From Kitasatospora acidiphila (lineage in GTDB: Bacteria > Actinomycetota > Actinomycetes > Streptomycetales > Streptomycetaceae): a stretch of DNA of 64,000 nt. Location: contig NZ_VIGB01000003.1 of assembly GCF_006636205.1 (NCBI RefSeq), forward strand, positions 6,450,501 through 6,514,500, read 5' to 3'. A model generated the notes under the pieces. The model did no database searches. It saw only the letters and a list, made by a program, of their open reading frames with translations, and had not been told where the DNA came from. This document shows, in pieces, positions 51,348-63,949 of this stretch (positions are counted from its first letter, which is position 1; every line of letters starts with the position of its first letter). The translations under genes and the position numbers were made by a program.

Positions 51348-52286
51348 GTGAGTACCGCAGCGCAGACCCGCTCCCTCCCTGTTCCGGACGGCCTGGAGGG
51401 CGAGCGTGTCGACGCCGCCCTGGCCCGGATGTTCGGCTTCTCGCGGACCAAGGCCGCCGAGCTGGCCGCCGACGGCAAGGTCCGGATCGACGGATCGCAG
51501 GCCGGAAAGTCCGACCGGGTGACGGCCGGCGCCTGGCTGGAGGTCGAGATCCCGGCCCCCGCCGCCCCGGTGCAGATCGTCCCCGAGTTCGTCGAGGGCA
51601 TGCGGATCGTCCATGACGACCAGGACATCGTGCTGGTCGACAAGCCGGTCGGGGTGGCCGCCCACCCCAGCCCGGGCTGGACCGGCCCGACCGTGATCGG
51701 CCACCTGGCCGCCGCCGGCTACCGGATCTCCACCTCCGGCGCCGCCGAGCGCCAGGGCATCGTGCACCGCCTCGACGTCGGCACCTCCGGCCTGATGGTG
51801 GTCGCCAAGTCCGAGCGCGCCTACAGCGACCTCAAGCGCCAGTTCCACGACCGGATCACCGACAAGCGCTACCACACCCTGGTCCAGGGCCACCCCGACC
51901 CGCTGAGCGGCACCGTGGACGCCCCGATCGGCCGGCACCCCAGCTCCGACTGGAAGTGGGCGGTCACCCGGGACGGCAAGCCATCGGTCACGCACTACGA
52001 CCTGATCGAGGCCTACCGGGCCGCCTCGCTGCTCGCCGTCAAGCTGGAGACCGGCCGCACCCACCAGATCCGGGTGCACATGCAGGCCCTGCGCCACCCC
52101 TGCGTCGGCGACCTCACCTACGGCGCCGACCCGGTGCTGGCCAAGCGGCTGGGGATCACCCGCCAGTGGCTGCACGCGGTCTCGCTGGGCTTCGAGCACC
52201 CGGCGGACGGCGAGTGGGTGGAGTTCTCCAGCCCCTACCCGGCCGACCTGCAGCACGCCCTCGACGTGATCGCCGGGGAGAGCTGA
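51348..52286 (+). CDS. rluD: RluD-family 23S rRNA pseudouridine synthase
   Basis: The 312-residue enzyme has an N-terminal S4 RNA-binding domain (ERVDAALARMFGFSRTKAAEL) and the catalytic Asp in HRLDVGTSGLMVVAKS. It isomerises uridines in helix 69 of 23S rRNA or related sites; exact positions are not predictable. Start GTG at 51348; the lspA stop lies 28 bases upstream. Its stop overlaps the next ATG (TGATG). Confidence 0.93.
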   Translation: MSTAAQTRSLPVPDGLEGERVDAALARMFGFSRTKAAELAADGKVRIDGSQAGKSDRVTAGAWLEVEIPAPAAPVQIVPEFVEGMRIVHDDQDIVLVDKPVGVAAHPSPGWTGPTVIGHLAAAGYRISTSGAAERQGIVHRLDVGTSGLMVVAKSERAYSDLKRQFHDRITDKRYHTLVQGHPDPLSGTVDAPIGRHPSSDWKWAVTRDGKPSVTHYDLIEAYRAASLLAVKLETGRTHQIRVHMQALRHPCVGDLTYGADPVLAKRLGITRQWLHAVSLGFEHPADGEWVEFSSPYPADLQHALDVIAGES

Positions 52287-52744
52287 TGGCTGCGGTGATC
52301 GGCACGGCCGGCGACCAGGCCGCGCTGGACGCCGCCTTCGAGGTGCGCCGGGCGGTCTTCGTCGAGGAGCAGGGCATCCCGGCGGAGCTGGAGTACGACG
52401 AGCTGGACGCCACCTCCGTGCACCTGCTGGCCCGCGACGCCGGCGGCGCGCCGCTCGGCACCGCCCGGCTGATCAGCGGCGAGCAGGCCCTGGCGCTCAC
52501 CGGGATCGCCGACCGGGTGCTGCTCGGCCGGCTCGCCGTGCTGGCGGCGGCCCGCGGCACCGGGCTCGGCGCGGCGCTGGTTGGCGCCGTTGAGGAGGCC
52601 GGCCGGGCGCTCGGCGCCAAGGAGTGCGAGCTGCACGCCCAGGTGGTGGCGATGGGCTTCTACGAGCGGCTCGGCTATCGTGCCCAGGGCCCGGTCTACG
52701 ACGACGCCGGGATCCCGCACCGCACCATGGTGAAGACGCTCTGA
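52286..52744 (+). CDS. GNAT-family N-acetyltransferase
   Basis: The 152-residue protein resembles the ElaA-like GNAT group: AFEVRRAVFVEEQGI near the N-terminus, LGRLAVLAAARGTGLGAALV as the acetyl-CoA pyrophosphate loop, and MGFYERLGYRAQGPVYDDAGIPH at the end. The acceptor substrate is unknown. It is translationally coupled to rluD by a one-base overlap. Confidence 0.88.
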   Translation: MAAVIGTAGDQAALDAAFEVRRAVFVEEQGIPAELEYDELDATSVHLLARDAGGAPLGTARLISGEQALALTGIADRVLLGRLAVLAAARGTGLGAALVGAVEEAGRALGAKECELHAQVVAMGFYERLGYRAQGPVYDDAGIPHRTMVKTL

Positions 52745-52774
52745 GTCGCTGGTAGTTCGTCACAAGGGGGAGCC

Positions 52775-53260
52775 GTGCGCTATCTGGTGCGCGACCGCAT
52801 GTTCGCCTTCCACGAAGAGGCGTGGATAGAGACCGAGCACCGCGAGAAGGTGTTCAAGGTCGACCGGAAGCTGCTGCGGCTGCGCACCACCTTCGCGTTC
52901 GTCGACCCCTGGGGCCAGACCGCCGCCACCATCGTGCGCAAGGCGATGACCTGGCACCACACCATACTGATCAAGCACGACGGGGAGCGGCTCGGCAAGA
53001 TCAGCCGGCGGCTCTTCCGGCTGTTCGGCGACCGCTTCGTGGTCAAGCTGCGGGACGGGCGGAAGCTGCGGATCAACGGCAACCTGTGGGACCGCGAGTT
53101 CGACATCCAGCACCGCGGCACCACCCTGGCGCACGTCTCCCGGCGCTGGTTCAGCCTGCGCGACACCTATGCGGTGGACGTGATGGAGCCGGCGGACACC
53201 ACCATGCTGCTGGTGCTCGCGGTCTGCGTGGACCACATACTGCACGAGCAGCGGGACTGA
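52775..53260 (+). CDS. LURP-one-related (YxjI-like) protein
   Basis: This 161-residue beta-barrel protein of the Tubby-like/LURP-one family begins MRYLVRDRMFAFHEEAWI and contains repeated strand motifs such as LLRLRTTFAFVDPWGQ and IKHDGERLGKISRR. Bacterial homologues (YxjI) have no assigned function; phospholipid binding has been suggested for the fold. GTG start with AAGGGGGAG upstream. It ends seven bases from the convergent mechanosensitive channel gene. Confidence 0.85.
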   Translation: MRYLVRDRMFAFHEEAWIETEHREKVFKVDRKLLRLRTTFAFVDPWGQTAATIVRKAMTWHHTILIKHDGERLGKISRRLFRLFGDRFVVKLRDGRKLRINGNLWDREFDIQHRGTTLAHVSRRWFSLRDTYAVDVMEPADTTMLLVLAVCVDHILHEQRD

Positions 53261-53267
53261 CGGCCCG

Positions 53268-54275
53268 TCAGTCGCCGGTCCGCACCCGGGGCAGTGCGTG
53301 CGGGTACCGGTCCCGCAGGAAGGCGATCAGCTCCTCCCGCACCGTGCAGCGCAGCGCGAAGGCTTGTGCCGGGTCGGCGGCCGTCATGGTGGCCCGCAGC
53401 AGCACGGTGCTCGGGGTGGAGTCGAACACCACCAGGGCCGAGTCCCGGCCGTCCCAGTGCGGGCTGGCGGCCAGCACCTCGCGCAGCCGCATCCGCAGCT
53501 CGGGCACCGGCACGGTGTGGTCCAGGTGCAGCAGCACCGAGGCGAGCAGCGCCGCGTCCCGCCTGGTCCAGTTCTCGAACGGCCGGGCGACGAAGTACGA
53601 GACCGGGACCACCAGCCGCCGGTCGTCCCAGAGCCGCACCACCAGGCAGACCAGGGTGATCTCCTCCACGATGCCCTGCTGGCCGTCCACCACCACCGTG
53701 TCGCCGATGCGCACGGTGTCGCCGAACGCGATCTGCAGGCCGGCGAAGAAGTTGCCCAGGGTGTTCTGCGCCGCGATGCCGGCCACGATGCCGATGATGC
53801 CGGCGGAGGCCAGCAGGCTGGTGCCGATCGCGCGCAGGGTGCCGAAGGTCAGCAGCATCACGGCGACGGTGAGCACGGCGATCAGCGCGCTCAGCACCCG
53901 GCGCAGGATGCTCAGCTGGGTGCGGACCCGCTGCAGCCGCGCCGGATCGTCGATCACCCTCTCGTAGCGGGCCAGCGCGGCGGTGAGCACCGCCGCGTCG
54001 ATCCGCACGACCAGCCAGCCGATGGACGCGATCAGCGCCAGCAGCATCACGTGCCGCAGGTCCTTGCCCGGATGGACCACCCAGCCGAGGCCCAGCAGCA
54101 GCCCGGTCGCCACCACCAGCTGGATCGGCACCCGGCAGCGCCGCAGCGGCGCCCAGACCGTCTCGCTGGGATGCCGGGCACTCAGCCGCTGCAGTGCCTG
54201 GTCCACCAGCCAGCCGGTCAGCAGGGTGACGGCGGCGATGGAGAGCAGCGTGACGAGCGGCCAGAGCACAGCCAC
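53268..54275 (-). CDS. MscS-type mechanosensitive ion channel
   Basis: The 335-residue protein has four membrane segments; the pore-lining region ASAGIIGIVAGIAAQNTLGNFFAGLQIAF and the following beta domain (VRIGDTVVVDGQQGIVEEI) are the MscS signature. It releases solutes at hypo-osmotic shock. GTG at 54275 or the GTG six bases later at 54269; the latter follows a TATCGT -10-like box by six bases, which would fit a leaderless start. Confidence 0.9.
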   Translation of the reverse strand: MAVLWPLVTLLSIAAVTLLTGWLVDQALQRLSARHPSETVWAPLRRCRVPIQLVVATGLLLGLGWVVHPGKDLRHVMLLALIASIGWLVVRIDAAVLTAALARYERVIDDPARLQRVRTQLSILRRVLSALIAVLTVAVMLLTFGTLRAIGTSLLASAGIIGIVAGIAAQNTLGNFFAGLQIAFGDTVRIGDTVVVDGQQGIVEEITLVCLVVRLWDDRRLVVPVSYFVARPFENWTRRDAALLASVLLHLDHTVPVPELRMRLREVLAASPHWDGRDSALVVFDSTPSTVLLRATMTAADPAQAFALRCTVREELIAFLRDRYPHALPRVRTGD

Positions 54276-54370
54276 ACGATACGCGCCGATCCGGACAAAG
54301 CGCCGAAATCGACCAGCCGTAGTACGCCAGGGTCCTGAACGCTCTTCAGCAGATCTTCAGTTACCGCACA

Positions 54371-54376
54371 TAGGAT
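54371..54376 (+). promoter_or_regulatory. Candidate -10 box and 11-base repeats before the hydrolase-ABC gene
   Basis: TAGGAT lies eight bases before the ATG. Upstream, CTTCAG occurs twice (54343-54348 and 54354-54360 region) with an 11-base period, preceded by an inverted CTGAA. Helical-phase repeats over the -35 position suggest an activator or repressor site. Confidence 0.4.
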
Positions 54377-54384
54377 CGGCTTCC

Positions 54385-57126
<2,742 letters not shown>

Positions 57127-57149
57127 GCCTCATCGCTCTGAGAGGAGCA

Positions 57150-57187
57150 GTTGCATGAGTGAGCGGAGCGAACTCATCGTTGAAAGG
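57150..57187. repeat. Short GAGCGGAGCGA-type intergenic repeat
   Basis: ATGAGTGAGCGGAGCGAAC followed by TCATCG resembles a short interspersed motif frequent between streptomycete genes. In addition GGCGCATGAGCCT occurs at the end of the ATPase gene (about 57118-57130) and at the permease start (about 57228-57239), suggesting a local duplication of the 3' end of one gene into the 5' end of the next. Confidence 0.35.
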
Positions 57188-57231
57188 CGCGCGTGGGCGA
57201 ATGCCTCCGCCGAGCTCTGCGAGGCGGGCGC

Positions 57232-58086
57232 ATGAGCCTTGCCCAGGCCGACCGGGCGCTCGGCTACCGCCCGCAGCGGACCCTGCCGCTGCGGGTGGAG
57301 GCGCTGCGCCAGCTGCGCCGCCGGCGCACCCTGGTGATCTTCGCGGTGCTGTTCGCCATGCCCTTCCTGGTGCTGGCCGCCCTGCAGCTCGGCGGCGCCC
57401 GGCAGGGCACCGACCGGACCACCTTCATCGCGCTGGCCACCGCCTCCGGCCCGAACTTCGCGGCCACCATGCTCTTCATGGGCACCGGGTTCCTGCTGGT
57501 CATCCCGATGGCGCTGTTCTGCGGCGACACGGTGGCCGCCGAGGCCGGCTGGTCGTCGCTGCGCTACCTGCTGGCCGCGCCGGTGCCCCGGGGCCGGCTG
57601 CTGGCCCGCAAGCTGGCCATCGGGCTGCTCTTCTCCAGCGCGGCGATCGTGCTGCTGCCGCTGGTCGGACTCGGTCTGGGCACCCTGGTCTACGGCTGGG
57701 GCGACCTGCGGCTGCCCACCGGCGGCGCACTGCCGGCCGAGCAGGTGCTGCCGCGGCTGGCGATCGCGGTGGCGTTCATCGTGCTCAGCGAACTGGTGGT
57801 GGGCTCGCTCGCCTTCTACCTCTCCACCGCGGTCGACAACCCGTTGGGCGCGGTGGGCGGCGCGGTCTTCATCGCCATCATCACCGGGGTGCTGGACGCC
57901 ATCACGGCGCTCGGCTCGCTGCGCGAGTGGCTGCCGGCGCACTGGCAGTACGCCTGGGCGGACGCGCTGCAGCCGCAGCTGGAGGTGGGCGGCATGATCC
58001 AGGGCGTCTCGCTCTCGGTCTCCTACGGGCTGATCCTGCTGGCCCTGGCGTTCCGGGGCTTCGCGCGCAAGGACATCGTGTCCTGA
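57232..58086 (+). CDS. ABC transporter permease
   Basis: The 284-residue protein has a basic N-terminus (RALGYRPQRTLPLRVEALRQLRRRR) and six membrane segments typical of ABC-2 permeases, with LRYLLAAPVPRGRLLARKL as the coupling region. It should pair with the ATPase half of the preceding fusion protein. ATG at 57232 gives MSLAQADRAL; the frame is open upstream to 57193 but overlaps repeat sequence. A dimer of this permease with two fusion subunits would present two hydrolase domains outside. Confidence 0.88.
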   Translation: MSLAQADRALGYRPQRTLPLRVEALRQLRRRRTLVIFAVLFAMPFLVLAALQLGGARQGTDRTTFIALATASGPNFAATMLFMGTGFLLVIPMALFCGDTVAAEAGWSSLRYLLAAPVPRGRLLARKLAIGLLFSSAAIVLLPLVGLGLGTLVYGWGDLRLPTGGALPAEQVLPRLAIAVAFIVLSELVVGSLAFYLSTAVDNPLGAVGGAVFIAIITGVLDAITALGSLREWLPAHWQYAWADALQPQLEVGGMIQGVSLSVSYGLILLALAFRGFARKDIVS

Positions 58087-58145
58087 GAGCCGGGTGAGGG
58101 AGGATGGGACGACACCCGTCCACCTCTCAGGAAGCCCTCGCCACC

Positions 58146-58730
58146 GTGGCCCAGATCCTCCTCCTCCACTCCGCCTTCGGCCTGCGCCCCGCCGTGCACG
58201 CCGCCGCCGACCGGCTGCGCGCCGCCGGGCACCAGGTCACCGTGCCCGACCTCTACGACGGCAAGGTCTTCGACACCGTCGACGAGGCCACCGCGTACAA
58301 CGAGGAGATCGGCAGCGACGAACTGCTCCGCCGGGCGGTCGGCGCGGCTGCCCCGCTGCTCACCCCGGGCACCCGGCTGGTCTACGCGGGCTTCTCGCTC
58401 GGCGGCGCACTGGCGCAGAACCTGGCGCTCGCCGATGAGCACGCGCTCGGCCTGCTGCTCCTGCACGGCACCTCCGACCTGCGTGAGGACGCCCACACCG
58501 AGATCCCGGTGCAGCTGCACATGGCCGAGCCCGACCCGTTCGAGCCCGAGGACTGGCTGAACGCCTGGTACCTGCGGATGTGCCGGGCCGGTGCCGACGT
58601 CGAGGTGCACCGCTACCACGGCGCCGGCCACGTCTTCACCGACCCGGAGCTGCCCGACTACGACGAAGAGGCCGCCGAGCGGGCCTGGGCGGCGGCCCTG
58701 GCCTTCCTCGACGACCTCGGTACCGACTGA
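58146..58730 (+). CDS. Dienelactone-hydrolase-family alpha/beta hydrolase
   Basis: The 194-residue protein has the small alpha/beta hydrolase fold, beginning VAQILLLHSAFGLRPAV, with nucleophile region YAGFSLGGALAQ and a catalytic His in GAGHVFTDPELPDY. Classic dienelactone hydrolases use Cys at the nucleophile; here it is Ser, so esterase activity is more likely than dienelactone cleavage. The GTG at 58146 is chosen on alignment of the first beta strand; an upstream ATG at 58104 adds 14 residues. Confidence 0.82.
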   Translation: MAQILLLHSAFGLRPAVHAAADRLRAAGHQVTVPDLYDGKVFDTVDEATAYNEEIGSDELLRRAVGAAAPLLTPGTRLVYAGFSLGGALAQNLALADEHALGLLLLHGTSDLREDAHTEIPVQLHMAEPDPFEPEDWLNAWYLRMCRAGADVEVHRYHGAGHVFTDPELPDYDEEAAERAWAAALAFLDDLGTD

Positions 58731-58744
58731 GTTCTGAGTCCGAG

Positions 58745-59458
58745 TCAGCGGTTCGGCGGGTAACCGCCGTAGGGCGGCTGGCCCGGCTGCCCCGGCGGCT
58801 GCATCGGGGGCTGGCCCGGCTGCATCGGGGGCTGGGCGGGCGGCGGCGGGAACCCGGGCGCCCCGCCCCGCGCGTCCTGCGGCGGCATCGGCGGGGCGTA
58901 GCCGGGCTGCGGGGCGGGAACGGGCATCGCGGCCAGCGGCTGGTAGCTGCTCGGTCCGCCGGCGTTGCGGGTGGCCAGCACGATGATCGGCACGACGACG
59001 CTGATGACCGTCTGGGCGATCAGATCGAGGGTCAGCCACAGCCCCGCCGTGGTGCCGGTCATCGCGCTCCAGCCGCCGTGGTCGCTGCTCAGCTCGTTGA
59101 TCAGGGACGACCCCAGGACATAGGCGTTGATCAGCAGCAGCACGGTTGCCGCCGGGCGCACCCAGGTCCGGCCCATGAAGGCGGCGATGATCATGACGAT
59201 CAGGGCCGCACACTGCGTGGTGTCCGCCTGGGTGAAGACACCGCAGCCCATGAACCGCGGCTGGTCGCCGAAGCCGAACGCGAACTTGAGGTAGCCGGCA
59301 CCGACCTGGTTCAGCACCCAGATCAGGATCGCCAGCTGCAGCACCAGCTGAATGATCATCAGCACCGCGAGACCGGGCAGCGCCCCGCCCTGCGGCCGGG
59401 TCGGCTGCTGGCCGAATCGTGGCGGATAGCCGCCGACAGCGGGCGTGCCGTAGCTCAT
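58745..59458 (-). CDS. Four-helix membrane protein with Pro-rich C-terminus
   Basis: The 237-residue protein has four predicted membrane segments (about 28-50, 84-101, 105-125, 140-165) and a C-terminal tail of about 60 residues rich in Pro, Gly, Gln and Met with repeats of GQPPMQP. The N-terminus is also Pro/Gly/Tyr-rich. No family is recognised; such proteins are frequent in streptomycetes and have no assigned role. ATG at 59458 with GGAGGGGAC upstream. It is convergent with the previous gene with a 14-base gap. Confidence 0.7.
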   Translation of the reverse strand: MSYGTPAVGGYPPRFGQQPTRPQGGALPGLAVLMIIQLVLQLAILIWVLNQVGAGYLKFAFGFGDQPRFMGCGVFTQADTTQCAALIVMIIAAFMGRTWVRPAATVLLLINAYVLGSSLINELSSDHGGWSAMTGTTAGLWLTLDLIAQTVISVVVPIIVLATRNAGGPSSYQPLAAMPVPAPQPGYAPPMPPQDARGGAPGFPPPPAQPPMQPGQPPMQPPGQPGQPPYGGYPPNR

Positions 59459-59583
59459 GTGGTCCCCTCCGAGCAGCGCGTGACGAGCGGCCTCACAGTT
59501 CGCCGCCCGGTGAGACTAGCGCGCTTCCGGTGCGCCGGGAACGGCGTCCCGCACACCGGAAGCACAACGGTGACGCGGTTGTT

Positions 59584-62500
59584 TCACGCGCTCCAGGCGG
59601 ACGGCCCGAGCAGCGTCTTGACCTCGCTGGCGAAGGCCGTGTCGGGGTTCACCAGGAAGCCCAGCTCGTAGAGCACGTCCTTCTGTCGGCTGGTGGTCAG
59701 CAGCCGCACCGGCACATCGCCCGGGTGCGCCTGCAGCGTCGCCTTCAACTCCCGCACCACGTGGGGCGTGACCTTCGGGTACGGCACGGTGATCTGCACC
59801 GGCGGCTTGCCGCCGAACTCGGCGGCGGAGATGTCCAGCGTGGTGATCTCCTGGCCGAAGATGCTCAGGGAGCCGTCGCGCTCGTTGAGGCGGCCGCGGG
59901 CGGAGATGACGTTGTCCTCGACCATCTGATCCGCCATCAGGTTGTAGGTGGCCGGGAAGAACAGCACCTCCACCGAGCCGTCGCGGTCGGCGAGGGTGAT
60001 GATCGCCCAGGCGTTGCCCGCCTTGTTGATCCGCCGGTCCACATTGGTGATCAGCCCGGAGAGCCGCACCTCGCCCTCGGTGCGCCCGGAGCCCATCAGC
60101 TCGGCGATCGAGATGTCCCGGTTGCGGGCCAGGATGTGCTCGGCGCCGTCCAGCGGGTGGCTGGAGACGTACAGACCGAGCATCTCCCGCTCCAGGCTGA
60201 GGAGTTGCTTGCGCGGCCACTCACGGTCGGTCAGCTCGAAGTCCAGTCCGATCGCCGGGCTGTCGGCGCCGGTGTCCAGCGCGCCGAACAGGTCGTCCTG
60301 CCCGATCGCCTGCTGCTTCTTCACGCCGGTGACCGCGTCGATCGCGTTCTCGTGCACCGCGCAGAGCGACTGCCGGGTGTGGCCCAGGGAGTCGAAGGCG
60401 CCGGCCTTGATCAGCGAGTCGATGGTGCGCTTGTTGCAGGCGACCAGCTCGACCTTGTCGAGGAAGTCTGCGAAGGAGGTGTACTTGCCCTTCTCCTTGC
60501 GGGTGCCGATCAGCGACTCGATCACCGGCACGCCGACGTTGCGGACGGCCTTCAGGCCGAACCGCACGTCGGTGCCGACGGCGGTGAAGTCGACCACCGA
60601 CTCGTTGACGTCCGGAGACAGGATTTTGATGCCCATCGCCCGGCACTCGGCCAGATAGACGGCCATCTTGTCCTTGTCGTCCGCCACCGAGGTGAGCAGC
60701 GCGGCCATGTACTCGGCCGGGTAGTTCGCCTTCAGGTAGGCGGTCTGGTAGGAGACCAGGCCGTAGGCGGCGGAGTGCGATTTGTTGAACGCGTACCCGG
60801 CGAACGGCACCAGGACGTCCCAGACCGCCTGGATCGCCTCGTCCGAGTAGCCGCGCTCCTTGCAGCCCGCGTGGAACGGCACGAACTCCTTCTCCAGGAC
60901 CTCTTTCTTCTTCTTGCCCATCGCGCGGCGGAGCAGGTCTGCTTGGCCGAGGCTGTAGCCGGCCAGCACCTGCGCGGCACGCTGAACCTGCTCCTGGTAC
61001 ACGATCAGACCGTAGGTGGGGCCGAGGACGTCCTTGAGCGGCTCCTCCAACTCCGGATGGATCGGCACGATCTCCTGCTGCGCGTTCTTGCGGAGCGCGT
61101 AGTTGGTGTGCGAGTTCATGCCCATCGGGCCCGGGCGGTACAGCGCCGAGACGGCGGAGATGTCGGCGAACTCGGTGGGCTTCATCAGCCGCAGCAGGGC
61201 GCGCATCGGGCCGCCATCGAGCTGGAACACGCCCAACGTGTCGCCGCGGGCCAGCATCTCGTACGTGGTCGGGTCGTCGATCGGGATGTTCTCGATGTCG
61301 ACCTCTTGGCCCCGGTTGGCCTTGATGATCTGCAGGCAGTGATCGATGATGCCCAGGTTCCGCAGACCCAGGAAGTCCATCTTGATCAGGCCCATGGATT
61401 CGCACGACGGGTAGTCGAAGCCCGTGATGATCACGCCGTCCTTGTCCCGCTTGTGCAGCGGGATCAGGTCGAGCAGCGGGGTCGAGGAGAGGATGACGGC
61501 CGCGGCGTGCACACCGGTGCCGCGGATCAGGCCCTCGATGCCCATGCCGGTGTCGATGATCTTCTTGACGTCCGGCTCGTTGGCATACATCGTGCGGATC
61601 TCGGTGCCCTCGTTGTAGCGAGGGTGCGACTCGTTGAAGAGGTCGCTGAGCGGCACGCCCTTGCCCATCACGTCCGGCGGCATCGCCTTGGTGATGCGGT
61701 CGCCCATCGAGAACGGGTAGCCCAGGATGCGGTTGGCGTCCTTGACGGCGGCCTTCGCCTTGATGGTGCCGAAGGTGTTCACCTGGGCGGTGTACTCCGC
61801 CCCGTACTTGTCGGTGACGTAGCGCACCATCTGGTCGCGCTGGCGGTCGTCGAAGTCGATGTCGACGTCCGGGGGGTTGATGCGCTCGGGGTTCAGGAAG
61901 CGCTCGAACAGCAGATCGTGCTCGAGCGGGTCGAGCTGGGTGATGCCGGTCAGGTACGACACCATCGACCCTGCCGCCGAACCACGGCCGGGGCCCACCG
62001 GGATGCCGTTGTTGCGGCCGTACTCGCAGATGTCGGCGACCACGAGGAAGTAGGAGTCGAACCCCATCGGGGTGATGACGCCCATCTCCAGCTCGATCCG
62101 GTCCAGCACCTCCTGGCTCGGGCTGTCGCCGTAGCGCTTCTGCAGACCGATCTCGATCTTCTTGCGCAGGAAGGAGGCCTGGGTCTCGCCCTCGGGCACG
62201 TCGAACTGCGGCATCCGGTCGACGTAGTCGAAGACCTCCTTGTACGACTCCACCCGCTCGCCGATGGCGAGGGTGTTGTCGCAGGCCTCCGGGAGCTCGC
62301 TGAAGAGCTCGCGCATCTCCTCGGCGGTCTTGACGTAGTAGCCGCTGCCGTTGAACTTGAACCGGTTCGGGTCGTCCTTGTTCTTGCCCACGCCGACGCA
62401 GAGCAGGCTGTCGTGCGCGTCCGCCTGGTCGGCGGTGACGTAGTGCGAGTCGTTGGTGGCCAGCAGCGGGATGTTCAGCTCCTTGGCCAGCCGCAGCAGG

Positions 62501-63131
62501 TCCAGGCGGACGTCGCGCTCGATGTCCAGGCCGTGGTCCATCAGCTCCAGGAAGTAGTTCTCCTTGCCGAAGATCTGCTGGTAGGCGTCGGCCGCCTTGA
62601 CCGCCTCCTCGTACTGCCCGAGCCGCAGGCGGGTCTGCACCTCGCCGGAAGGGCAGCCGGTGGTGGCGATGATGCCCTCGGCGTGCTGCGAGATCAGGTC
62701 GCGGTCCATCCGGGGCTTCATGTAGTAGCCCTCCATGGACGCGAGCGAGGAGAGCCGGAACAGGTTGCGCAGACCGGTCGCGTTCTGCGCCCACATGGTC
62801 ATGTGGGTGTAGCGGCCACCACCGGAGACGTCCTTGCCGCCCTCACCGTCACTGCTCGCCGGGCGCTGGCCGCCGGGGACCAGAACACCGGCTTCTTCTC
62901 GAAGCGCGAGTGGGGCGCCACATAGGCCTCGATGCCGATGATCGGCTTGACCGCGCTGTCCTTCGCCTTCTGGAAGAACTCGTACGCCCCGAACATGTTG
63001 CCGTGGTCGCTCATCGCGATCGCCGGCATCCCCTGCCGCTCCGCCTCGGCAACCAGCTTGCCGTTCTTGGCCGCCCCGTCGAGCATCGAGTACTCGGTGT
63101 GGACATGCAGGTGAACGAAGCTGTCGGCCAC
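59584..63131 (-). CDS. dnaE: DNA polymerase III alpha subunit, one apparent frameshift
   Basis: Read across a frameshift at about 62875-62878 this is the 1182-residue replicative polymerase. The N-terminal PHP domain (FVHLHVHTEYSMLDGAA) is in one frame up to KPVFWSP, and the remainder, from GGQRPASSD onward, is in another: polymerase Asp motif PPDVDIDFDD, helix-hairpin-helix and OB-fold region, and AYGLVSYQTAYLKANYP. One extra base at the run GGGG (plus strand) rejoins them as WSPGGQRP. Because the gene is essential, an error in the sequence is the likely cause. The GTG start at 63131 has GGAG upstream. Confidence 0.95.
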
Positions 63132-63224
63132 GGGGGCAGGCTCCTTGAAGTCGGTCTGCGGGTGGGAGGCTGTCCAGCCTAGCGCGCTCCGGAGCATGAT
63201 CGATTCCCGACGCGGGGAGGTGCC

Positions 63225-63887
63225 TCATGGCGCATAGGCACGTCCCGTGGTGGTGCCGACGAAGCCCTCTTCCGGGCCCGGGAGCGTGTGGACGTCGATG
63301 CGCCGGAAGCCGTGGCGGGCGAGGGCCGCCGTCCACTGCTCGTTGCTGAGCATCCAGCGGACGATGGCGAGGCGGGGACCTCGGTAGCCGTTGCCGTACG
63401 TGATCTGCGGGCCGTAGCAGGGCGCCAGCGGCTCGACGGAGGAGAAGGCGAAGAGGCCGCCGGGGGTGAGGCGGGGGAGGACGAGGGGGAGCAGGACGTC
63501 GGGGTCCGTGAAGAAGGCGGCGCCCCAGTTGGAGAAGATGCAGTCCCACCGGGTGGTGGTCGTTGCCAGGTAGTCGAGGACGTCTGCCTCGACCAGGGTG
63601 AGGTCGGGTTCGCTGCCCCACCAGCGGCGGGCGCGCTCCATCTGGTGGGATGAGAAGTCGACGCAGGTGACTTTCACGCTGGTGCGGGCGAGTGCGAACC
63701 CGGCGACGCAGGTGGCGGCGCCGATCTCCAGGGCGGTACGGGGCCGACCGAGGAACTCGGCGCCGGGGCCGTGGTGGGGGTACTGGGTCCAGTGGATGCG
63801 CTCGGCGGGCGGGGCGGCGGCGGTGTCCTCGCCGGCGGTCGGCCAGAAGGCTCCCCAGTAGGCCTGGGGGCTGGGGTAAGCGGACAC
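63225..63887 (-). CDS. Class I SAM-dependent methyltransferase
   Basis: The 220-residue protein has a Rossmann motif ALEIGAATCVAGFALA, strand-2 acidic region VTCVDFSSHQM, and post-motif TRWDCIFSNWGAAFF. It resembles small methyltransferases found near regulator or accessory genes in streptomycetes; the substrate is unknown. The GTG at 63887 is preceded by GGAG nine bases upstream. It lies upstream of dnaE on the same strand, with 93 bases between the two genes. Confidence 0.8.
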   Translation of the reverse strand: MSAYPSPQAYWGAFWPTAGEDTAAAPPAERIHWTQYPHHGPGAEFLGRPRTALEIGAATCVAGFALARTSVKVTCVDFSSHQMERARRWWGSEPDLTLVEADVLDYLATTTTRWDCIFSNWGAAFFTDPDVLLPLVLPRLTPGGLFAFSSVEPLAPCYGPQITYGNGYRGPRLAIVRWMLSNEQWTAALARHGFRRIDVHTLPGPEEGFVGTTTGRAYAP

Positions 63888-63949
63888 GCTACTCGGCTCC
63901 TCGGGGTGTCGGGTGTCAGGACTAGGCGGAGCAGGTCGAGGACGTGGGT

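Noticed and set aside
59584..63131. dnaE as a true pseudogene
   Set aside because: Only one single-base lesion is present, all catalytic motifs are intact, and the gene is essential. A sequence error is far more likely.
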